A DNA stretch of 64,000 nt. Source: DASUGC01 sp035606665 (lineage in GTDB: Bacteria > Acidobacteriota > Vicinamibacteria > Vicinamibacterales > SCN-69-37). The translations under genes and the position numbers were made by a program. The DNA lies in the NCBI GenBank assembly GCA_035606665.1, contig DATNEY010000022.1, forward strand, positions 51,874 to 115,873, in the 5' to 3' direction. Each line of letters begins with the position of its first letter. Position 1 is the first letter of the stretch. This document shows, piece after piece, positions 23,095-31,707 of this stretch. Below the pieces are notes generated by a model. It worked only from the letters and a program-made list of their open reading frames with translations, was not told the origin of the DNA and did not search any database.

Positions 23095-25830
23095 CTAGTC
23101 CTGTCTCAGTGCCACCGTCGGATTCGTACGGGAGGCACGAATCGCCGGCAGGTACGCGGCGACCAGGCCCGAGGTGAACAGCAGAGCGGTGGCGAGGAAC
23201 AACGTCGCCGGATCGAAGGCGTCGAGGCCGTAGAGTTTCGCGCCCGCGAGGCGTGCCGTGATGGCGGCGAGCGCCATCCCCACGACGGCCCCAATGCCAA
23301 CGACGCCCGCCGCTTCGGAAATCACCAGCCGAACGATAGACGCGCGACGCGCACCCAAGGCCAGACGGACGCCGATTTCACTGCGGCGGCGGGCAACGGA
23401 GTACGCGATGACGCCGTACACGCCCACGGTCGCCAGCACCGCACCGACCACGGCGAACGCGCCGCAGAGCAGGGCGAGCAGGCGGTCCTGCGCAATCGAC
23501 TCGAGCGTGATCTCGCCGACGTCATGGAAATGAAAAGCCAGGCGGCTGCTGCTGCGCGTGAGCGCGCTGCGAATGCCGTCCGTGACGGCGGGACCGGGAG
23601 TCCGGGGCCTGATGAAAATGTTCAGATAGCTCGACGACTCGGCCAGCTGGGATTCGGCCACGTAGACAATCGGATCGAACTCCTCCCGCAGGCTCCCGTG
23701 CTTGGTGTCCTTCACGACTCCGATCACGCGAAACGGCGTCGCGCCTGGTTCGCCGTTCCTGGCGCCCTCAGGCCTGAATTCCGCGCCGATGGGCGTCCCC
23801 TCCTCGAGGTACTTGCGCACGAATGTCTGATTGACGACGGCGACACGCGGTGCCGACGGTGTGTCGATCGCCGCGTCAAAATCACGCCCGATCACGAGGG
23901 GCGTGCCGACCGTCTCGAAGTAGCCGGGGCTCACGCGGTTGAAACGGCCCATCGCCCTTGTCGTGCCGCCGGGCCCCGTGACGTACACGCTCCTCCACCA
24001 ATTGCCGACGAACGGTACGCTCGCTACGGTCGCGACACTGGCGACGTCGGGCAGCTCGCGCAGGTTGCGGACGATCGCGTCACGCATCACGCTGCGCTCC
24101 GGCCCCGACAAATCAAGCGCGCGCATGTCCACGTCCGCCTCGACGATGCCCTCAGGCGTGAATCCCATGTCGGTCCGTATCAGGTTCCGCAGGCTCTGCG
24201 TGAAAAGCAGGCCAGCGACGAGCAGCACCAGTGACAGGGCCACCTGCGACACCACGAGCGCTCGTCGCAGCCGCACGGGTGCACCGGCAACCACTCCGCG
24301 GCCGCCGCCCTGGATCACGGATCCAGGTGGTACGCGGGCGGCGCGGAGCGCCGGCGTCAACCCGAACAGGAGCGTCGCCAACCCGCCAAGCGACGCGAGG
24401 AAACCGATCACGCGCCAGTCGGGTCGAAGATCGATGAATGTTGGATCCACGCTCGAGCTGATCAGACCAATGACGATACGGCCAAGCATCGGCGCCAGGA
24501 CCGCCGCGGCAACGGTGCCGGCGGCGGCGAGCATCAGGCTCTCGATCAGCAGCTGTTGAATCAACCGCGGACGGGAGGCGCCGATGGCGAGACGAACCGC
24601 CATCTCACGCTCGCGCGCGCTCATCCGCGCCAGGAGGAGGTTGGCGAGATTGGCGCACGCGATCAGAAGCACGAGTCCTGCGACTCCGAGCAGGAGCCAC
24701 AGCGATGCGTCGTACCGCACGCGCAGTTGCGAGAAGCCGGAAGCACCGGGCGTTGCCGCCAGCGTGAAGCTCCGGTAGCGTGCCGCTTGGTCGGCGCTGG
24801 CTTCCGGGGGAATCGTGGCTGCGAACAGCGCCGACGACGCCGCTGCCAGGTTTGCCGAGGCGGCTTCGCGTGTCCAGCCGGGCTTGAGGCGGCCCATGAT
24901 GCCGAGCCACCACATCGAGCGATTCGTCAGTCGAGGTCCGAGTGGGTTGATGATCGACTGCGCGCAGAGCGGGATCGCAAGATCGAATGACCGGCCGACC
25001 TCGACGCCGTGGAAACCCTGCGCCGCGACGCCGACAATCGTGAACGGCTTTCCATCCAGCGTCAGAGTCGTTCCGATCGCCCCTGCGGCGCCCGCGTATT
25101 GCCGAGTCCAGAAAGCGTGGCTCAGGACGACGCTCCGCGCCGGGCATGGCTCAGCGTCGTCCGCGGGGCCGAGCACGCGACCCGCCGCCGCCCCGATCCC
25201 TAGCGTCGGGAAATAACTTCCGCTGACGTACAGCCCGTTCTCGACGAAGTGCGATTCGCCCTGCGCGGACAGGTCCATCGTCGCGTGACTCCACGCGAGA
25301 ACGCCTGAGAAAGGCTCGTGGCGATTCCGCAATCCATTCCAGAGCGGCGACGTGAACGCCGCGTAACGGCCCGCGTAGTTGCCGCCGACCTCGCCCGGGT
25401 TGCCCCGGTTGGCGATATCGACGATGGCGAGTTCCTTTGGCGATTCGACCGGGAGCGGACGCAGGCGCACGGCATCGAGCAGCTGAAAGATCGTCGCATT
25501 CGCGCCGATGCCGAGGGCCAGCGAGACCACGGCGACCACACTGACTGAGGGCTGCCGGACGAGCAGGCGTGCGCCGCCGCGAATGTCGCGAATCAGGTGG
25601 TCGATGACGTTGACGCCGCGGGCGTCGCGACACTGTTCGCGCTGCGACTCGAGGCCGCCGATCTGACGCAGGGCGATCGTGCGCGCCTCATCGGGAGGCA
25701 CGCCCTTCGCGACGTGCAACGCGATCTGGTGTTCGAGATGAAACTGAAGCTCCTCGATCAGCTCGTCTTCGGAGCGGCGGCGCCGGAAGAGCGATCGAAT
25801 GCGCATCCGGACGATGTCGAGCCAGCGCAT
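23095..25830 (-). CDS. ADOP-family FtsX/MacB-type permease
   Basis: This 911-residue protein has the canonical layout: N-terminal prefix with DELIEELQFHLEHQIALHVAKGVPPDEARTIALRQIGG (about 22-60), first helix in PSVSVVAVVSLALGIGANATIF, MacB-like core, FtsX block 1 (REREMAVRLAIGASRPRLIQQLL), second helix/core, and FtsX block 2 (RRSEIGVRLALGARRASIVRLV), ending NPTVALRQD. No ATPase is encoded adjacent. The PadR gene ends 1 bp before this start, so the pair forms an operon. The substrate is unknown. Confidence 0.92.
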   Translation of the reverse strand: MRWLDIVRMRIRSLFRRRRSEDELIEELQFHLEHQIALHVAKGVPPDEARTIALRQIGGLESQREQCRDARGVNVIDHLIRDIRGGARLLVRQPSVSVVAVVSLALGIGANATIFQLLDAVRLRPLPVESPKELAIVDIANRGNPGEVGGNYAGRYAAFTSPLWNGLRNRHEPFSGVLAWSHATMDLSAQGESHFVENGLYVSGSYFPTLGIGAAAGRVLGPADDAEPCPARSVVLSHAFWTRQYAGAAGAIGTTLTLDGKPFTIVGVAAQGFHGVEVGRSFDLAIPLCAQSIINPLGPRLTNRSMWWLGIMGRLKPGWTREAASANLAAASSALFAATIPPEASADQAARYRSFTLAATPGASGFSQLRVRYDASLWLLLGVAGLVLLIACANLANLLLARMSAREREMAVRLAIGASRPRLIQQLLIESLMLAAAGTVAAAVLAPMLGRIVIGLISSSVDPTFIDLRPDWRVIGFLASLGGLATLLFGLTPALRAARVPPGSVIQGGGRGVVAGAPVRLRRALVVSQVALSLVLLVAGLLFTQSLRNLIRTDMGFTPEGIVEADVDMRALDLSGPERSVMRDAIVRNLRELPDVASVATVASVPFVGNWWRSVYVTGPGGTTRAMGRFNRVSPGYFETVGTPLVIGRDFDAAIDTPSAPRVAVVNQTFVRKYLEEGTPIGAEFRPEGARNGEPGATPFRVIGVVKDTKHGSLREEFDPIVYVAESQLAESSSYLNIFIRPRTPGPAVTDGIRSALTRSSSRLAFHFHDVGEITLESIAQDRLLALLCGAFAVVGAVLATVGVYGVIAYSVARRRSEIGVRLALGARRASIVRLVISEAAGVVGIGAVVGMALAAITARLAGAKLYGLDAFDPATLFLATALLFTSGLVAAYLPAIRASRTNPTVALRQD

Positions 25831-25831
25831 G

Positions 25832-26173
25832 TCACACCTCGTTGATGTTGAGATTGACGACCAGCGTGATAGCCGCGGACAGGCGGGTCCAGTCGGCCGC
25901 CTCCCGCTCGAGATGCTTCCTGCCGGCGCGCGTGAGCGCGTAGAACTTGGCCCGGCGGTTGTTCTCGCTCGGCGCCCACTCGGCTTTGATCCATCCGCGG
26001 TGTTCGAGCTTGTGCAGGGCGGGGTAGAGGGAGCCGTCGCTCACCTGCAGGACGTCGCCGGACACCTGCGTGAGTCGCTGGCTGATCGCCCAGCCATGGA
26101 GGGGCTGCGCCGCCAGTATCTTCAGAATCAGCAGATCCAGCGTGCCCTGGACGAGATCGGAGGGTCGGCTCAT
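25832..26173 (-). CDS. PadR-family transcriptional regulator
   Basis: This 113-residue protein has the full PadR signature: LVQGTLDLLILKILAAQPLHGWAISQRL, SDGSLYPALHKLEHRGWIKAEW and the dimer helix with AKFYALTRAGRKHLEREAADWTRL. It is the ADOP-associated type (SxGSLYPALHKLE). It precedes an ADOP gene and follows another on the same strand. It probably represses the operon until a ligand or stress signal releases it. Confidence 0.92.
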   Translation of the reverse strand: MSRPSDLVQGTLDLLILKILAAQPLHGWAISQRLTQVSGDVLQVSDGSLYPALHKLEHRGWIKAEWAPSENNRRAKFYALTRAGRKHLEREAADWTRLSAAITLVVNLNINEV

Positions 26174-26190
26174 GGCGTCCTCGGCTTCCT

Positions 26191-26203
26191 CTCGGTGACC
26201 GAG
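26191..26203. promoter_or_regulatory. Candidate PadR operator
   Basis: CTCGGTGACCGAG is a perfect dyad (6-bp arms around one base) 18-30 bp upstream of the PadR start. A second half-like copy, CCTCTCGGTTAGC, follows at about 26220. Its sequence differs from the dyad of the first PadR-ADOP operon. Confidence 0.45.
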
Positions 26204-26248
26204 TGATGCTAGCGCAGTCTCCTCTCGGTTAGCAAGGGGTAGGAGGAT

Positions 26249-28780
26249 TCAGTCCTGCCTGAGCGCGATCGACGGCTCGACGGCGGAGGCCCGGCGTGCC
26301 GGGATGAACGCCGCGGCGGCGCTGACGGCGACGAGCAGTGCGACCGAACCTCCCACAGTGACCGGGTCTCCGGGCGAGACGCCGAACAATCGCGACGTCA
26401 TCAGCCGGGTCAGCATGAGCATCGCCGGAATGCCGATCGCGGCTCCAGCCGCCACCAGCACGAAGCTCTCTCTGAGTGTCGATCGGAGGACGCCGGCGCG
26501 CGTCGCACCGAGGGCCATGCGAATGCCGATCTCATTCGTGCGCTGAGCCACCGCGAATGCGATGACGCCGTACAAGCCGAGCGCCGCGAGCGTCAATGCG
26601 AGCGCGCCGAAGACGGTCGACAGCGTGGCGACCAGCCGCTCCTGGAGAAGCACGTCGCCGAGTTGTTCGGAGACCGTGTCGATTCTGAGGATAGGCAGTG
26701 ACAACGGCGGTCCCTGCAGAATCGATCGAATGCGCTGCGACAGGTCTCCCAGGTCCGCATTCGAGCGGACGGCCAACATCATCGACCGCAGCCGGCGGGG
26801 CGCTTCGGCGTCGCGATAGGAGAAATACGTATAGCCCGGCCGCCTTGTCGCCTCTCGTGGCCCACCGATCAGGAAGTCACCCACGACACCGATGATGGTG
26901 GTGGGTTCGGCCTTGTCCTCCGGAAACCAGATGCGGTGGCCAACGGGATTTCGCTCGCCGAAATAATGCCGTGCCATGGCATTGCTGATCACGACAGCGC
27001 GCGGCGCGTTCACTCCGTCCGCCTCGGTGAAGTCTCGCCCCATCACCATCGGGATGCCCATCGTCTGGAAGAAACCCGGCGCCACAAAGCTCCGTAATCC
27101 CGGGAGTCCCTTCGGCATCACCGGCTCGCCTTCGATGCGCAGGCCGGTGCCGCTTCCAAGCGTGGAGAAGTCGCTTCCGGTCAAGACGCCTTGATTCGAG
27201 GCACTTACCGAGCTGACGCCTGGAATGGCGGCCACGCGCGAGATCGTGTCCTGCCAGAAATTTGCAGCGGCGGCGCCACGGCCTCCGGTCTGGCCGGGTA
27301 GCGACCAGACGAGGAGCACGCGATCACGATCGAATCCCAAGTCCTGGGACACGAGGTTACTGACGGTCCGCGAGAGCATGAGCGCGCCACCGATGAGCAC
27401 GAGGGCAAACGCGACTTGAAGGACGACGAGCGCCTTGCCGACGCCGAAGCGTCCGCGCGCACCTCGCGAGCTGTCCGCGCCTCGTCCCATGAGCGCCGGC
27501 GCAAGCGTCACACTCGAGCCGCGAAGGGCGGCCGCACATCCGCTGATCAGTCCGCTCAGGATGCACAGTGCCGCGGTGAAGCCGAGGACGCGCATGTCCA
27601 TGCTGACGTTGAGGTCCAGCGCGAGTATCGCAGCCGCGTTCGTGGCCGGTCCGGACCGGACGTACGCCATGAGTCCCGCCGTGGCCCAGGCGGCAAACAC
27701 GACACCGAGCACCGCGCCGGCCGCCGAGAGCAGCAGGGCTTCGACCAGGAGCTGGCGGACGAGGCGCCAGCGCGATGCCCCGATGGCAAAGCGGACAGCG
27801 AGCTCGCGACGCCGCGCTTCGGCCCGCGTCAATAGAAGGTTGGCGACGTTGGCGCACGCGATGAGCAGGACGACGCCAACCGTGGCCATCAGGATCCAGA
27901 GCGATGCGCTGAACGAAACCCGCTGCAGAGAGAATCCCCGCGCTGCCGGGCTCAGGTCGATCTTGTCTGCGGCGATCTGGGCCCGCTGCTCGGGCGTCAC
28001 TGATGGACCCGCCTCGGCCATCCGAAGATCGGTGAGCACGGTCTGCCACTGCGCCCGGATCTGTGCGACGGACGCCGGCGGCACGACCCGGCCGATGCTG
28101 GTGACCGCGACATTGCCCGGGTTGGGCATCGGAATCTCCGACATCACCGTTGGCTGCCAGAGGATCGGAATCCAGACATCCGTTGGCCGGCCGACCCATT
28201 CGCCCGTGAAACCGCGAGGCGCGACGCCGACGATTTCGTACGACGTCGTACCCAGCACGAGTTGCCGGCCAAGTGCATCCGTCGATCGCTGGAACCGGCT
28301 GGCCCAGTAGTCGTCGGAAATCACAGCGATGGCTGGCGCGCCTGGGCGATCGTCGGACGGGTTCAGCAAACGGCCGCCGCCTCCGCCAACCCCGATCGTC
28401 GTGAAGTAGTTGCCGCTGACGAGCGCCACCCGCACTGGCCCGCCATCGATGATCGGCGTCGTGCCTGGAGCGCCGCCGATGCCGACGTTGTACCGATCGG
28501 AGCGCACCACAGCTGCCAGCGGCGCGCTGTCAGGCGTCGCGTCACGCAGTCTTTGGTGGGTCGTGTATGGAAAGCTGCCGCCGATCAGGACGAGCTGTTC
28601 CGGCTGACGGACGGGCAGGGGCCGCAGCATCAGCGCGTCCATGACGCTGAAGATGGCAGTGTTGCCGCCGATGCCCAGGGCAAGGGAGAGGATCGCGCTG
28701 ACGGTCAGTGCCGGACTCTGTCGCATGAGCGTGACGGCGTGCCTGAGGTCGCGGATCAGGTCGTCAAAGATCTTCGCCAT
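26249..28780 (-). CDS. ADOP-family permease without the N-terminal prefix domain
   Basis: From ATG 28780 the protein has 843 residues (MAKIFDDLIRDLRHAVTLMRQSPALTVSAILSLALGIGGNTAIF). A TTG-initiated extension to 28942 is Arg/Cys-rich and unlikely. Two MacB-like core and FtsX blocks are visible (RRRELAVRFAIGASRWRL; QRTNEIGIRMALGATRAGV), ending VEPSIALRQD. The roughly 60-residue helical prefix seen in the neighbouring ADOP is missing. It lies upstream of the PadR gene on the same strand with a 75-bp gap. Confidence 0.9.
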   Translation of the reverse strand: MAKIFDDLIRDLRHAVTLMRQSPALTVSAILSLALGIGGNTAIFSVMDALMLRPLPVRQPEQLVLIGGSFPYTTHQRLRDATPDSAPLAAVVRSDRYNVGIGGAPGTTPIIDGGPVRVALVSGNYFTTIGVGGGGGRLLNPSDDRPGAPAIAVISDDYWASRFQRSTDALGRQLVLGTTSYEIVGVAPRGFTGEWVGRPTDVWIPILWQPTVMSEIPMPNPGNVAVTSIGRVVPPASVAQIRAQWQTVLTDLRMAEAGPSVTPEQRAQIAADKIDLSPAARGFSLQRVSFSASLWILMATVGVVLLIACANVANLLLTRAEARRRELAVRFAIGASRWRLVRQLLVEALLLSAAGAVLGVVFAAWATAGLMAYVRSGPATNAAAILALDLNVSMDMRVLGFTAALCILSGLISGCAAALRGSSVTLAPALMGRGADSSRGARGRFGVGKALVVLQVAFALVLIGGALMLSRTVSNLVSQDLGFDRDRVLLVWSLPGQTGGRGAAAANFWQDTISRVAAIPGVSSVSASNQGVLTGSDFSTLGSGTGLRIEGEPVMPKGLPGLRSFVAPGFFQTMGIPMVMGRDFTEADGVNAPRAVVISNAMARHYFGERNPVGHRIWFPEDKAEPTTIIGVVGDFLIGGPREATRRPGYTYFSYRDAEAPRRLRSMMLAVRSNADLGDLSQRIRSILQGPPLSLPILRIDTVSEQLGDVLLQERLVATLSTVFGALALTLAALGLYGVIAFAVAQRTNEIGIRMALGATRAGVLRSTLRESFVLVAAGAAIGIPAMLMLTRLMTSRLFGVSPGDPVTVGGSVALLVAVSAAAAFIPARRASAVEPSIALRQD

Positions 28781-28976
28781 CGCGTAAGTGGACCACCGTT
28801 TCGACGATGCCGCCGGAATCGCGGTTGGTTCCCTAAACCCGAGCCGCGCTACCTGGTTTGAGCAAACGGGCACCCACAGGCGCAGCTCGCGACGACGCAA
28901 GTCGAGCTCTGAGACGTACTTGCAAGGGCACGGACGTTGCAACCGGGGCGTGCACTCCGATTCAGGAAGGAACTAC

Positions 28977-29552
28977 GTGCAGAACCGGCCCGCCGACTTT
29001 CAGATGTTCTGGGGCGAGATGAGTCCCTCCGAACACTTCGTTCAAATCTACGAGAGGGACGTCGTCCTGATGGACGCCCTGGAGGGATTCATATCCGGTG
29101 GCCTCCGCGGGGGCGAGAGCGCCATCGTGATCGCGACGCCCGGTCACCGAACGGAGCTCGAGCATCGCCTTCGCATGCAAGGCTTCAACTTCGACGCGGC
29201 GGTTGCGCTCGACCGGTACATCGCGCTCGATGCGGCAGAGACGCTGTTGTCGTTCATGGACAACGGCTGGCCGGACGAGAAGCGCTTCATGACGGTGATT
29301 CACGGGCTGCTCGAGCGGGCCGGGCACGGTGGCCGTCCGGTTCGCGCCTTCGGCGAAATGGTCGCGCTGCTCTGGGCACAAGGGCACAGCGGCGCCACCG
29401 TGCGCCTGGAACATCTCTGGCACGGCCTCTGCGCCGCCGAGTCATTCGCCCTCTTCTGTGCCTATCCGAAGAGCGGCTTCACGATGGACGCCGCGGAATC
29501 ACTGCAGCAGATCTGTGCGACGCACAGCAAAGTGATTTCTCGAACGCACTAG
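28977..29552 (+). CDS. MEDS-domain sensory protein
   Basis: GTG at 28977 follows GGAAGGA and yields 191 residues. The whole protein is a MEDS domain (DcmR-type sensory fold, RecA-like). It contains SEHFVQIYERDVVLMDALEGFISGGLRGGESAIVIATPGHRTELEHRL, LDAAETLLSFMDNGWPDEKRF, GHGGRPVRAFGEMVALLWAQG and LEHLWHGL near the end. Such proteins sense small molecules or act with histidine kinases or anti-sigma modules. No partner kinase is adjacent; the gene is divergent from the ADOP gene. An upstream in-frame extension is not credible. Confidence 0.85.
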   Translation: MQNRPADFQMFWGEMSPSEHFVQIYERDVVLMDALEGFISGGLRGGESAIVIATPGHRTELEHRLRMQGFNFDAAVALDRYIALDAAETLLSFMDNGWPDEKRFMTVIHGLLERAGHGGRPVRAFGEMVALLWAQGHSGATVRLEHLWHGLCAAESFALFCAYPKSGFTMDAAESLQQICATHSKVISRTH

Positions 29553-29632
29553 CTCTGCAACCTGCAACCAACAACCAACAATCTGCAGTGGGCTGGGTGT
29601 TGCTCAATTACAGGTTGTAGGTTCCCGGTTGT
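29553..29632. repeat. Word-repeat pocket (gcaacc / ggttg inverted words)
   Basis: The left arm repeats caacctgcaaccaacaacc and the right arm caggttgtaggttcccggttg. Together they form an imperfect inverted repeat between convergent genes. The 13-mer caggttgtaggtt recurs at 60365. Confidence 0.6.
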
Positions 29633-31663
29633 CTAGCGGAAGCTCCAGCCGAAGTGGAAGGCGAACTCGTTGGCCTTGACGCTGTGCCTCGCCGTGCCCT
29701 GGTTGATCTTCACTCCGAAGTAGCGGGCGTAGAGGAGCTTCTCCTCGACCTCGAAATACAGGCCGCTGATGAGGTTCGCGCGTAGGCCGATGCCTGCGTC
29801 CACGTCCCAGCCCTTGAACGGCTGAAAGCCCGCCTCGTTGTTCTGGCCGAACAGCGTGTTCTCGGTGTGCGGCCACGCGAAGCCGCCACCGGCCTTCGCG
29901 AGAAACGCGATGTAGCCGCGCTTGCCGTATTCACCGGCCACGCGCACGCGCCTGACCAGATTGAAGAAGATGGGATTCGCGCCGTTGTTGAGCTGGTACT
30001 TCAGGACCGCGGGTGTCAGCGTGATCTGTGTGTCCGTCTGCGCGCCGTTCAGCGTGCCCTTGATCGAGACCGTCTGATCCTGCCGGACGATCCACTTGAG
30101 GTGGTCCAGTGCCACCTCGAGTCCCCACGTCTGGTTGAAGAACAAGCCGAACCGCATGTTGTATTGCGGAACGAAGAGGTCGTGGTTGAACAGATCCGTC
30201 CACGCTTTGCTGTCGCGTGCCTGCACGCCGACGAGCGTGAAGTTGTTGCCGAGCGACGGCTGGCTGAAGTGCATGTCAGCCTTCGTGTACTTGTCGCCGT
30301 TGTAGCCCCAGGAGACGAAGAACTCCCTTCCCGACGCCTGTATGCGGCGCATCGGGGCGAGCGAGGGGAGCGCACTTCTGTTGGCGTCGATCCCGTCGTT
30401 CCCGTCGTTGTCCTGGGCGGCCATCGCTTTACCTTGATCCAGTCGCAGGTCAAACGCGGCCACCTGTTCTGTGTTGCGGATCATCAGGATGCCGTCACCG
30501 AATGCCGGTACGTTCCAGGTCTCGCCCTGTATCCCCGGCACGCGCGCGATCTCCTGCAGCTTCTCCGGCGTCGCGGCAACCTGCACCAGCTCGCCATCTT
30601 CGGTCGTGATGATGAGGCGGTCAGCGGCCAGCAGGATCTGGCCGTGCCCGTAGCGGCCGCCCTTCCACTTGAGGTCACCGGTCGCGGCATCGATGCACGC
30701 AAGGATGCCCTCGTCGAGTCCGTAGACGAAGCCGTTGTGCAGCACCGAGCTCGACTGCCGGTTCTTCATCCGGATGTTGCGCCACACCTGGCGCACGCCG
30801 AACGTATCTCCGCTCTTCGTGAGTTCAACGACCACCGCGCCGGTGCCGTAGCCCGAGGAATAGAAAACGCGGTTGCCGCCGATGACGATCGGCTGGCCGG
30901 CGCTGACGTCGTGGCCGGACACCCACGGAAACTCCCAGAGGACCTTGTGCTGATCGAGGCTGAGCCCCACGAGTCTTTCAGCGGTCACGAAGAGCAGCTG
31001 CGGCACTCCAGCGAGCGTCACCTGCATCGGTGAGACATAGGCGGACTTGTCATCGAGAGCCGTCCAGAGCTTCTTGCCGGTCCGTCGTTCGTAGGCGGCG
31101 ATCGATTTGCCCTTGGATCCACCCGGCTGGACGATGACCGCGTCTCCTGCGATGAGAGGGGAGCCGGCCATGCCCCAGCGGATGTTCTTCGCGTCGTTGT
31201 CCTTGAGGATGTTCACGTGCCAGACCAGCTTGCCGGTGGCCGCGTCGAGGCAGCGCATTTCACCGTGGCCGCCAAGCGCATATACAAGACCATCGTGAAA
31301 CGTCGGTGTTGCGCGCGGGCCCTCGCCACCGCCCATCCACTGGCTGAAGCGCTCCGGCCACGCGTGGGTCCAGCGCTCCTTGCCTGTCATGACATCGTAG
31401 GCCGCGACGACCTCGTCTTTCTTTCTCTGTTCAATCGTGAACGCCTGCCCGCCCGCGATCGAAAACGACGCACGACCGCCGCCGATCGGTTTCTTCCACA
31501 TCGGCGTGAGGCCATCCCACTGCAGGCGAATCGGCTCGCGAATGACACCGTCACGCTGCGGTCCACGGAAGCCGGGCCAGCCCGACGTCGGTTGCGGGTC
31601 GGCCGGTCCCGCAGCGAGCGCGGCCAGAACCGGGAGGGCAAACCAGTAATTCAAACTCATCAC
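29633..31663 (-). CDS. PQQ-like beta-propeller fused to an outer-membrane beta-barrel
   Basis: This 676-residue protein has a signal peptide (1-23). Residues about 27-405 are repeated blades of the PQQ/Kelch-like type with A-x-D-x-x-T-G-K motifs (YDVMTGKERW, LDAATGKLVW, YERRTGKKLW, IDAATGDLKW). After a short Asp/Asn-rich linker (DNDGNDGID), residues about 430-676 consist of alternating amphipathic strands rich in Tyr, Phe and Asn, ending with aromatic Phe-Arg after FHFGW, like an outer-membrane barrel. It may present the propeller at the outer membrane. The fusion could be genuine or result from a joined pair of genes; the reading frame is uninterrupted. Confidence 0.75.
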   Translation of the reverse strand: MMSLNYWFALPVLAALAAGPADPQPTSGWPGFRGPQRDGVIREPIRLQWDGLTPMWKKPIGGGRASFSIAGGQAFTIEQRKKDEVVAAYDVMTGKERWTHAWPERFSQWMGGGEGPRATPTFHDGLVYALGGHGEMRCLDAATGKLVWHVNILKDNDAKNIRWGMAGSPLIAGDAVIVQPGGSKGKSIAAYERRTGKKLWTALDDKSAYVSPMQVTLAGVPQLLFVTAERLVGLSLDQHKVLWEFPWVSGHDVSAGQPIVIGGNRVFYSSGYGTGAVVVELTKSGDTFGVRQVWRNIRMKNRQSSSVLHNGFVYGLDEGILACIDAATGDLKWKGGRYGHGQILLAADRLIITTEDGELVQVAATPEKLQEIARVPGIQGETWNVPAFGDGILMIRNTEQVAAFDLRLDQGKAMAAQDNDGNDGIDANRSALPSLAPMRRIQASGREFFVSWGYNGDKYTKADMHFSQPSLGNNFTLVGVQARDSKAWTDLFNHDLFVPQYNMRFGLFFNQTWGLEVALDHLKWIVRQDQTVSIKGTLNGAQTDTQITLTPAVLKYQLNNGANPIFFNLVRRVRVAGEYGKRGYIAFLAKAGGGFAWPHTENTLFGQNNEAGFQPFKGWDVDAGIGLRANLISGLYFEVEEKLLYARYFGVKINQGTARHSVKANEFAFHFGWSFR

Positions 31664-31680
31664 CTCATCTTAGTAGGGCG

Positions 31681-31707
31681 GCCCTTTAGGGCGCGCCATT
31701 GGCGCGC
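31681..31707. terminator. Double hairpin between minus-strand genes
   Basis: GCCC-TTTA-GGGC (31681-31692) overlaps a second hairpin GCGCGCC-ATT-GGCGCGC (31691-31707), directly after the stop of the TonB-receptor gene. There is no clear U-tract. Confidence 0.45.
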
